A stretch of DNA of 64,000 nt. It comes from Gyrodactylus bullatarudis (lineage: Eukaryota > Platyhelminthes > Monogenea > Gyrodactylidea > Gyrodactylidae). Positions 36,801-48,800 of the stretch are shown in pieces. The notes beneath the pieces were generated by a model, which was not told the origin of the DNA, did not search any database, and saw only the letters and a list, made by a program, of their open reading frames with translations. Numbering within the stretch: position 1 is the first letter of the stretch; each line of letters starts with the position of its first letter. A program made the translations under genes and the position numbers. The stretch spans positions 237,968-301,967 of the forward strand of contig SSNU01000019.1 of NCBI GenBank assembly GCA_012064415.1. Reading direction: 5' to 3'.

Positions 36801-39800
36801 GATATGAGTTACAGATGAGAACCGTATTTGGGGAGTGTAAAACTACACCTCTATTCATTTGTGTATTTTCACAGTTTTTCAATAAATAAATAACTTTCCA
36901 TTGTACTTTAAAGTAGGTCCAATCAGGACTTTTACAAAAAATATATTTATAGATTAGATTTGACTTTTGCTTTAGTTTTCTGAAAAAATTAAATTTCTAT
37001 TTTGTTTAATAAAAAATTTATGAGTTCTTAAAGTTTCATCAAAAATCAGCTCAAATAAGTAAGACACAAAAATTACTTACGATGAATTTCGTTATTGATT
37101 TTTAATTAGTCATACAGTTGTAATTAGGAACCAAGTGTCCATACATAGATGACGTGTGATTGAATGCTACTCATGTAATTATAATTATATAATTATAGAC
37201 TAAATCTAAACATGTCACAATCTTTTACATGGTAAGGGGACACAATAGTTTTTCTATTTCAGGGATTATTTTATATTCTTTGGGGGGAGCAGTGTTCACT
37301 GAATGTTCACACAAAATCTTGTGAAAACAAATCGAGAAAAACCCCTTATCGACTTTTTTGTATTTTGGAAACTGTTAAAAGTTAAGAAAAGATGTAATTA
37401 AATTTAGAAATGTATTAGTCACCTGTAATTATCCTCATTCATTTGACACTTAAATCGACATTCATGAAAAATGTAGCAAAATAGTTTGGGCCAACTTTAA
37501 TCTGATTTAAAGCTTATAAAAAACAACCCCCTCCCCAATATACTATACCATTCTGATCAGAATTTAATTCTCTATCGATTGATCTGAAAATCTCAACTTT
37601 TTGAAATTTTTAGACAAAAATTTATACCAGGACCCTAATAGACCTACTTCAAAGTACAATGACAAGTTATTTATTTATTGAAAAACTGTGAAAATACACA
37701 AATATACACAAATGAATAGAGGTGTAGTTTTACACTCCCCAAATACCTCTTCTCACCTGTATTTTTCGTTATTTTATGTAAAATTGATAGAGTACTTTTT
37801 CCATCTTCTATCAACTGGAGTTCTCTCTCAAAGTTTCCTTAAAGCAACATGTTAGCCTCAGATGGAATAATTTTTTTCAATGCATTTTTGCTTCTGATAC
37901 GAGATACAACAAACTGTAAAAGGATTTCGAAAGATCAAAAATTGCAGTTTCCAGTGAAATAAAACGTTTATAATTCGTTCTTTCATCTTCCTTATGGGTT
38001 TAACGGACTTGAATGTAGGACCTATGCTCAAAAATTATGGTAGCTTAAAATTGTTGTGAGACTAACTTTAATCTCATTGGTTGGCATAGATTGACACCGA
38101 GTTGTATTACCGAGGATGTTGGCTAGGCTGCCGAGAACGTGTTCTGTCGCAAAGCACAAGGAATCACTAAAAAATTACATTTGAAACAAATTTGACACAC
38201 TACTTAAAAGTAGTAAGACCCCCCTTACTATAGCTCTTTACGATACGATTAGGAAAAATTAAATAAAATAATCATCAATTAAAATTCAATGAGATATGTA
38301 CATTTCGCCAGGTCTCTTCAGTCTCAATTCCTGGTTCAATATTATATAGAAGAAGTATTAAATGAGATTAATGAAATCCGAGAAAAACTGAAAGAAAACG
38401 GATACTCTGAAAGATTTGTTTAAAAATATTTACAAAAAGGCTTTTTGAAAAAGCTTTAGAAGATGAAGCAACACAACCAGTAGAAGAAGAACAAATTGAA
38501 TGTGCTATCCCTATTTTCATAAAAATAAACTTTAAAGGAGACGGATTCAGCTATGAAATAAGAAGAAAATTGAATTCAGTTGTAAATGAACACACATAAA
38601 TGATATACAATTGAAGGTTGTATACAAGACCACAAGTTTATTCAAATTTCAACTTAAAGACAAGCTAAAAGAATCGGAACAATCGAATCTCCTTTACTGC
38701 TTTGAGGCATCATGTGGAACTAGGTATATAGGTAGAACGCAGAGAAGATTAGGAATTAGGGTCAATGAACACCTGAATAAGAACAGCTCAACAATTAGGA
38801 AACACGTTGACAAATGCGGATGCGAAGCGAATGAAAGAAATTTCAAGATACTTTACAGAAATACAAGCGACAAACTTACGGACCTTAAAATCAGGGAAAA
38901 ATTCTACATTATGAAGGAAGACCCAAATCTGTGCATCCAAAAGAACCATACACACAATTTAGAACTACCATGACCCAATTGATTTTTAATTTTTCTTTTC
39001 TACCTACTAGAAAAGTTTTTTGGTTTTTCATCAATTGGAGTTACTCAAGAGAATACTACAAATTCATTTAAAACAATTCATTATAACTATTTTTATTAAA
39101 TATTGATCCAGGAATTGAGACTGACGAGACCTGGCGAAATGTACTTATCTCATTGAATATAATTCTTTTGTTAAATTTTAATTGATGAATATTTCCAATT
39201 ATCCGGACGTATATGAAAATGTACGTATATTTTTATCTAATAATAAATCAAATAAATCTTTCTCGTGGTAATATTCAGATACCTTCTGACATTGTCGTAG
39301 TAGTCGAAAGGGTTATAAGCTATAACTTACTTATTTTCTTCAATTGGATGAATAACTTGGAGGACTCGAGGATGTTTGACTATCTGCATTGTTTTCACAT
39401 CTCTACGCAAAACACTACAGATTACCTCTCTCCGACGAGGCTTGTGTAACTTGTCAGCCAACTTCTTTTCAAACAGAAAGATTGAACAAGTCTAGAAAAA
39501 AATATTTCATAGATTAACCAAATAGTTTAAAAAAAAACTTTTTTTAATTTTGCGGAAATTAGTACTGGAATCCTTTAAGAATATTTTGTGACGATGAAGA
39601 AATCATCTAAAGGAATTTGAAGTCAGGTGAATATTTAGTGATAAAGCTCATATTCCACCGGATCTCGTCAGACTATTACACTGGCTTGATCTTTATAGTG
39701 AACTAAAGAAAATGTACAAGTTCCTGTGATTGGTTAAAATTTTATTGGGCTTATATATGTTGTAGCTAATTCGTACTTGAGTATGAATTAGCAGGGATTG

Positions 39801-42800
39801 CTCTGCTAATTCGTACTGAAAGGGCATAGGGGAATATATTGCATAGACCAAGTATATGCTTAATAATTTCAGTGTCAAGTGGCAGAGCAATCTCTGCTAA
39901 TTCGTACTGAAAATATTAACCCTTCCGATACCATAGCTGAACGAAGAAAGTTTCAGACTTAACTCTCTTACAGAATTACCTAAAATGTGATGATGATAAA
40001 ATAAATTTACTAGGAAAAAATTTTATGAAAATTTTTTCTTACACATAATTTCATCAGAGTCTGATTTGTATTGAAATTCACATCTACTGGTGAGTAATTT
40101 AGAGTGAAACCTTGAAAATGAAGGGATTTATTTGAAAGTTAATTGTTTCAAAGACACAACAAATGTCAAAAAGAAAATCTTCTGAATTTCATTCGATCTT
40201 ATTACAAAATAACCTAGATATTGAAAATCTGAGGTAAAAATGAGGTTGAAAATTGCCCCATTTTCACGAGACTCTTGATGGAACTGCTGATTGATTTCAT
40301 GCATAAAAAATATGCCTTGTTTTGGATTAACTATTTAGCTTCTACGGAAATTAATCTTATTATCTTTGAACATTGATAAGTTTAATAATTCTTATACCTG
40401 GCTAGCAAAAATATAGCATGATAGCAAACTTAGATAGTTTGTGATATACTATCAAAAAATAATCATGAAAAAATGTATCAAAATCATTGAAAAAAGTCAG
40501 TTTGAACATAGAGGTCATATATGACCTCTGGTATCGAAAGGATTAAGATTCTTTTAAGTAATTCAACCTTGGAGTTTCTGTACTCGATTTCTTCTCATTT
40601 ACATTTAATTTATTATACTTTCAGTGGGTTTTACCTGTATAGTTTTCAAATAATTTAATTTTTGCAAAACTCGTTCAAAAAGAGAATTTTGAATTTTTCC
40701 TAAAACCAAAGATATTTCGATCATTATAAATCATTAAAATAAACTCGAAGATTCAAAAATTCTCTATTTGAATGAGGTGTGAAAAATAAATTTAAAAATT
40801 ATAAACGAGAACATATCGAGTACAGAAACTCCAAGGTTGAACTGCATAAAGATACGAATCTTAATATTGCTCTGCCACTTGACACTGAAATTATTAAGCA
40901 TACACTTGGTCTATGCAATATCTAACCATACATACTTTTTTACTTTTTTAAATATTTTTCTTCAAAAAACATGATACCATATCCGTTTATTTAATTTTGC
41001 CAAAATTGAATGATAAAATATGTTACCCTTAGGAACGTTTGCATAATTTGCTCATGTCAGAAAAAGTTTGTTTTCCGCCACCAACAGATGGAGTAGTTAA
41101 TTCCATATACTTAACGTACTATCTGACGGTGAGAATAAATCTATGCCAACTACTACATTGACTACACGTCAAGTATTTAGAGACACAATTTTACCTACTT
41201 ATCACTGCTCAGAAACAAGTTGCCTCCAAGAAACTACAAATTTTGAAAGCATTTCTTTGGTTTTGCACCAACTGTTAAATAAGCTAGGTATTTGGAAGAA
41301 AAACTGAAATGATAGTTGATATGAAGAAACGAAGTTTATTATTTTCACATCAAGAAATTTGAGATTTAAAAAACCTTGTAAATTTTCTTTCTAGAATTTT
41401 ACTCAAAATACTCAATATTTTTCAGGAAATATGTTTTTGAATTTCATGATGAAATGAGCCAATAGGATTCTTGAAGTAAAAAAAAATAGTTTCGAACCAA
41501 AATATTTATCGATTTATGTTGATATTTGGGCTCAATATTAGACGTCTAAAGTCTTTAGACTTCATTCCAGGATTGGTTTATAGACAAGTACATTGCAAAT
41601 TATTCCGTTCTTCCATTGTGATGAGCTAAATCTATTTCCGCTAATTTCTTCTGATTTGTGAACCTTTCCCGACTTCTAGTACCATCTCATGTAGATGAAT
41701 CTATACAGCACTATTGTGCTCAGGTCTCAGATGCTCTCTTTCCTTTAGTGTTCTCGTGGTTTAGATATCAAATGTTCTTTAAACCAATTATCAAACAATC
41801 AGTTACAGATGGTTTCACTAATTTAATGAAACACATCAATGAGCCTAATTTCAATATATATGTTACAGTTAAAACGGTTAATCAGGCAATAATTATATTA
41901 TCTAGGTGAAATCTAGGTTTTTTTAGTTACAGTCGGAACCAAAACTCGATGGCCACCCCAGTCCGAAGAAAATAGAGCGTAATATATCACGAAAATAACC
42001 AAAATTTCACAAGGAATTCATTGGTGCATTCAGTTTTCCTTTTAATTCGCGTTTGTAAGGGTAAAATTTAAAAGTACGAAAAATTGAGTTTTTAAAGCTT
42101 TATTTCGAGATTCAGAGAGGTTTTAGAGAGTTCAAAAGCACCTTAGTGTATAAAAGAGAAGTTCCTTTTTCATAGGAACATTAAAGTTTCCCTTCAAAGG
42201 CACTCTAAAAAAACCTGTTTTATGTAGGTCTACTTGTAAGCGACCGATCAAAATCAGGGTTTTGGATCACATAGTGAAGGGGTGTGAATCAAGTATACGT
42301 TTATTCAAGCTTCAAATGATCAAATAGGTAAATTAAAATTTTTCTTTTACAAAGAACCGGTTTGAATGCAAGAAAATGAGCTCAGATGTAATTCTAATTG
42401 TCATCAAGCACTTCCGTGTTCGAATTTGTATTTATTTTCCGTAGAAATTTGTTTTGTTTTCTACTCAAGGATTTATTAAAATAAATACAGTGCATACCTA
42501 GTTAAAATGGTTAGATAGACATTACCTAGGTCAACTTACTATTCATTATCAACATTATCTGATTAACCGTTTTAACTGTCACATCTAGATACTCCAAAAA
42601 TATTATTTTTATCATTTCCTCTTGAGATTTCTCCATACGGTGATTCTATTCCCCAACAGCTACTATATATAGTCCTCATATTATGCAATTTCTAATGTGT
42701 TTTATGATAGTACACAGGAAAACACAAGATTACATTTTCATTATACATCTATCTATACATCAGATATTAGATTATTCCTTCTTAATATTATTGTCATCAT

Positions 42801-45800
42801 CATCATTATTAGGCAAATGTAAGCAGAATTCACTTGTTTTCGTTTTCAGACTTGTATGATAACTTCTTGGGGATGAGTAGTGAATCAATGATATCTAACT
42901 ACTATTTAGACTTGTAGTAAATTAAATAATTCATGAGAACTTTGTATCTTTGGCAATGGGCAATTTTATTTAAAAGAATAAAAGATGTTTTAACTAACAA
43001 AAGTTAACTATATATAAGCTTTGGAATTCAGGTGATTTTAAAGAAATGAAATGTTTGCGAATAAAACTCGAAATTGATTTTAGACAGCTGCTGATGTTTT
43101 CTGTTAGTTTAAAAAAAATGCTCAAAATCGTAATCTTAGGACCTGTTGCTTTGCAACGTTGGTATATGGTAGATTAATGCATATCAAACATGAATATGAG
43201 GTCTTTTCAATCATATAACTGAAAAACATTGGAAAAATTATGATTAAAAGTAGAGGCTGGTCTTTTTTAATTACAATTTTAATATGACTACTTTAAGGTA
43301 GAAGTCTGTTATTTTTTATCGAGTTGGTCTTTTTTATATACAATTATTAGAGAATTCACTGTATTCTCGAAAATATTCAAGGTTTTAAAAGACGGACAAA
43401 GTTATTCTGATGGATAATAAGAAATCCCTGCTAATTCTTACTGAAAAGATTAAGCTTCGTATCTTTTATGCAGTTAAATCTGGGAGTGTCTATACTCGAA
43501 TTGTTTTTCTCCGAACTACTCACGATAATTAATACTATTCTCAAGAAATTTAATAATCTTTTGCACATTTTTAAGAAACCTCGTTATGGTAACGGTCATC
43601 ATTGAACAGCGAATTTCAGGCTTCTTTCTGCGACAGGAACACCAATTTGTGTGACCAAAATAATCATATCGATGGACGAAGAATTTAAAGTTTAATCCAA
43701 TCGCGAAAAAATCAATAGGATATCGTTTACGGTTTTTGCGAAAATTATTTTTTTAAATTTGGGAAATTTGGTATTTTCGTTTTTTTCAATTATCTCAGAT
43801 ATTATAGGTAATTTTTCAGATCTGAGAACAGATTTGGGATCAGCGCAAAAAATTACACCAGAATCAGTCTACTTTTCCTATTTAATCCTTTCGATGTCGA
43901 TGGACATATATGTCCATTTTTCAATTTTTTTGAACCTTTATAACTCTACCAGTTTGATAGGTTTCTGGATCAATTAAAGTTTGAATTGAAGCCCAGAATG
44001 TGAACTTGCATTAGTAATATTTTTGGCCAAATAACTTGGTATCTTCATAGCTAAATTTTGGTTTTTATAAAAATTGTGAAATAGTCTCGGCACAGAAAGG
44101 GTTAACTTAATTTTGATTTTTTTATGACCCCCATGTAATTAAGATTTTAGTGATTCCGTAGTAAGAATTTAATGAATATTGCATTCTGATTTCGATTGAT
44201 TCGATTCATCTAAAACTAAATATTTATATTTAGCATTTCGACTACTTCATGATTAAACAAGGACATTGGTAGCTTAGCTTAGAACCACTGGTCCAAAGAG
44301 TATGAGAAATTTTGGGAATGTTTCCCATTACCAAAGTATACTATAATTTACTTTGGTAACAAGAGAATGTCTAAGAAATTTTATAAACTTTTATCCAATC
44401 CAACTGCAATGCCAATCATATTTTTTCAAGAATGTTGAAAGAAAATTTTAACTTCACTTTTGCAATACAATAAATAAAAGAGGAAATTAATAGTTCAGAT
44501 GGATTAGAGTGACATTTCTCAAAAATTTTAGCCCCAATTACCTTGACTGTCTCAAGTAGTAATAAGAGAATTTTTTGCTTCAGCATGAGAATTTGTATCG
44601 AAACTGAAGTCTTTCTATTTAGGCAATGGGAAACTGATTATAATTTCCATTTTTATTAATTGCAATTGGTTATAAAGTGAGAAGGCGAATCTTGAATCAT
44701 CAAGAGTTCACTATAATGTTTAAGCAAAAAAATGATCCAGAAATTATGCATCGATCAGATTAAGATTACAAATTAGATTTTCTCGACCAATTTTTATCGT
44801 AAAAAACTTTAATTTTAGGATTTTAACGGAAGTATATATTCTGTAATGTAGTCACGGGCTGTTTCTTAGAAATCAATCATATTTTTGATGAACGAGAAGT
44901 TTTTATTCCTTTAGGGTCTAAAAATGGTCGTTATTTGTGTCAATAACTCCTGGTTGGTTTTTAGTGGAATACCTTATGGTTCAACTTTTCGCGGGAAGAT
45001 TGATAAAAAAGTTATTTAATGGTGTATATCTTTTATTTATTGGATCTTTATTTCTACAAAAATGTTTAGGTTTGATATTTTGGCCCACATATGGGCCATG
45101 GACCTGAAAGGGTTAAGGATTAACACACAAACCTGGATCCTCGCTTAGCTGTAGCAGATCATGCAGATCAAAATGTAACAACAAATACATCAAGTGGGTT
45201 AATTGTTAGAAGGCTCAAGATTTTGAGAATTTTCCAGTAATAAAAATTCTTTCCCTTTCAAGACAAGAAGAAATGGGAATTATGCGTTGTCTATCTAAAA
45301 TTATGGTGTCATGATTTTAATTTTTTCCCCATTACACCTTCTTAATGATTAAAATCATTTAAAAATAAAATTTAATGGAAAAAAAACGATAAAAAATCCA
45401 AAAAAAAGTTTATTAACTAGAAGTAGTGAAGTAGCTTCTCTCCTCTGCATTAAAATTTATTAGATGATAAATTTTAAAATTTCCATTAAAAAAATCAATT
45501 TAAAATAATCTTAATATCAGGAGAGATAATTTGGGACAAAAAATTTTACTGGCCAAATTATAGAAAATGCTAGCTAAAGTTTTTCAGAAATCCTACTTTT
45601 ACCATTTAGAAGAAATAAAACGATCTGGGGATACCTTAAGAAACTGAAATTTGACATAGATTCTGAATCTGGTCCTAAGATTCATGAATTGTATTCAGTT
45701 TCGGAGATGTATTCTAAAAAACCGAGAAATTCTAATAAAGCAACTGGAGTTACAAACATGCGGGTATTTTTCAAATAGAAAAATAAATTCTGCATGGATT

Positions 45801-48800
45801 GATGTGCGGGAGAAAAAGAAGAATTCTGCACAAAAAATTAACTCGTTTACAGGTGTTATTTTGAGAAGGGGTTTTTAAATTGACTTTAAATACATTAAGC
45901 TCCTAATTATTTCCAAGAGAAATATCGTAAATTTTTAAGTTTCCAATTTTTATTGATTAAAAGAGGAAGAGTAGCCAAAAGAGGTTTTTCGCAATCAGAA
46001 TTAGCCAAGAAATTTTGAGTCAAAATGTTTGACGTGTTGAAATTTCATTGTTTTCACTTTTGTTCACACTATTGGAGAAAATAATTAAAATCCATGTTCA
46101 TTTTAAATGATCTAGAATTCGATTTTTTGTTGGATAGATGAAAATAAATTTCAAACAAAATATAAAACATAATATGCATAATTTCTACTACTTATTCAGT
46201 ATGCTTACTAGCATAAGAAGAATTTTCAAATCTCCAATTTTCAGCCTGGGTCAGAGTCTAATTCAATTTCTTGAAATAATTCTAATGATGGAAACTTATG
46301 TGAGTCTGCAGACTCCCTGAAAGTCTGTAGACTCCCTAGTAAATTTTGCATCTTTTTAACCTTCTTTTTAACGATTCAAAAGGCACCTATCTGAAGACTC
46401 TCAACGGATACTCAATCAAAAAATCTAGTAAATCAGGGAATCTGGAAACTCGGTGTTAAGATTCCCTGATTGGCTATTCACTAGTAACAGTGAATGTGGA
46501 AAATTTAGGAATTCTGCAGAATCCCTGGGCAACAATCAGTGAGTCAGCAGACTCTCAGGGATTCTGGAAACTAACTATTATTAATTTTAACTACTAAGTT
46601 TTTAAGCCCTAAATTTTCATTAATATGAATAAAATACACTGTTCTTGGTGAGTGCTAGTGTTTAGCCGAATACAGAATTGAAAATTAAGTTTAAAATAAA
46701 GTTCAAAAGAAATTTTCTGAGTCTTTTTATTATTACTATTGGTTTAAGACTTATTTTATTTAGCTCAAATATAGAGCCAGGGCTTCATATGATTTGACAG
46801 CAGTGACGAATTAATGTGAATTTTGAATAAGGGCGTCTTACGCTATTCTTGATGCCATAACAGTTTTTCGAATAGATTAATGTTATCGCAAAAACATTGA
46901 AATCCATTCATGTTGCATTTTACATAAATTTAAAAATGAAATTTTAAGTTTGAATAATTAGAATTATAGTTTCCAGAAGCCCTGAGAGTCTGCAGACTCA
47001 CTGATTGTTGCCCAGGGATTCTGCAGAATTCCTAAAGTTTCTAGATTCCCTTTTACTAGGGAATAGTTAATCGGGGAATCTGAATACCGAGTTTCCAGAT
47101 TCCCTGATTTACTAGGGAGTCTACAGACTTTCGGGGAATCTGCAGAATCACTGTAACATATATAAAACATAATATCTAAATTTTTACATTAACTTCAATA
47201 GAGCGGAAAATTTCTCAATTCTCATTTTATCAGAAGATTTTTCCACATAAGGTATTTTTTCTATATATAGGTACTATTGTAATTACTTATGTAATAAAAA
47301 TGTGAAAAATCAAACAGGAACCTAAAAATCCTCAGAATAACATAGTGTTCACTTGTAAGTAGTCACATCATCTTTTTGCTATTGAACGGCTATAAATGAT
47401 ACATCGGCTCTACCAAATTATGCACTATTTTTTCAAAAATTTTAACAAAATTTGAAATGTTTCACACTATTGAATAACTTTTTCAAATTTACCAAAATTG
47501 AATTCCTGAAATCTACTTCTAATACTTTTTTTACGTATAAGCCCTTACCTTGTAAGCAGTTTTACGTTTTTCCTATCCCCAGTAAGCATAACGGTAGGTA
47601 TGCTAACTTATTTTTACATCTATGCCCTCAACAGTCTTATTATAAAAATCTTCTAGCATAAATAAGACACTTTGTTGATACTCAGACTTTATTTTGCTAA
47701 TGTCATATCTTAGTTTTGTACAATCAGATTAACGAATAGTTTTTTCGAACCATCAAGTAATTTTTTCTCATGTCGTTGTAAATTATCTGAATTTTTGATG
47801 AATAATATCCTCCACTTTATTTTTTTTGTTTTCATTTCATATATACGAATTGAGAAATTATTATTCATTCAAAAAGAGATAAAATCATGATTCAAAAGTG
47901 TCAAGGTGTCCCTTTGAACGATAAATTCATGAGAGGTATAATTAGAGTCAGATAAGAATCACGAGAAATTCTGTATTCTTTGGATATTTGAAGTGAGTGA
48001 ATATATCGTGTCGCACGAATACATAAACATTCCACCATAATGATACTTATTTTTAGATCAGATATCACGAATGGACAAGAAGCAAGAATGGTTAAAACGT
48101 TCGAGTTAGTATATGAATAGGAAATGGCTTTAAAAAAACTTATGTAATTTCATTTTCTGGCCTAAGAAAAATTATGGCTATTAGATGAATTCCACAAATT
48201 CAGATACACACATATATATTATAAAAAATTACAAAAATCACAGCTTTTATATCAACCATATTTATTTTGTTGCTGATTTATAAAGTTTCAAAAACAATAA
48301 ACGAAGATCTAAGCCCGCGAGTACAATGGGATAATAATTTTATCACCAAAAGCATCTATAATAATCTAATTTTTCTAAAGTGGAAAATTTTAAAAACCTA
48401 AGAATTAGAATTTTTAGGTCATGTAAGTCTACCATGTTCAAGTGTTTAAAAATTTCGAAAATTCAATTTTAAACCCAATTTCAGTGCATAAACAGAAAAT
48501 CGAGAGAGTTAAAAAATTGATTTAATTCAGAAAGAGTATTAAATTTAGCCTATTCAAGAGTCACATTATGAACTAAAAATATGATTTTGAGCTGATTTTC
48601 GAACGTTTATGAATAATTACGTGAACCATATCATCGCAATAAACATAATAAAACTCTCAAAAGCTTGAGGGATCAGGATAGAAAGTTGAGTTTTCTCAAT
48701 TTACGTATTCCATTTGTATGAAAGGGAATTAGAATCTTTTTGGTTTTCTGGAGGGACCAATTCTAACCTATACCATTTACAGAAGAAAATGATACGTTTC

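Noticed and set aside
41658..41909. 83-codon plus-strand frame
   Set aside because: Its end overlaps the terminal repeat of the element at 41866; no motif seen.
46964..47170. Minus-strand frame rich in SADS/SGNLE-type repeats
   Set aside because: The apparent peptide repeats reflect the CTGCAGA-type DNA subrepeats of the foldback arm.
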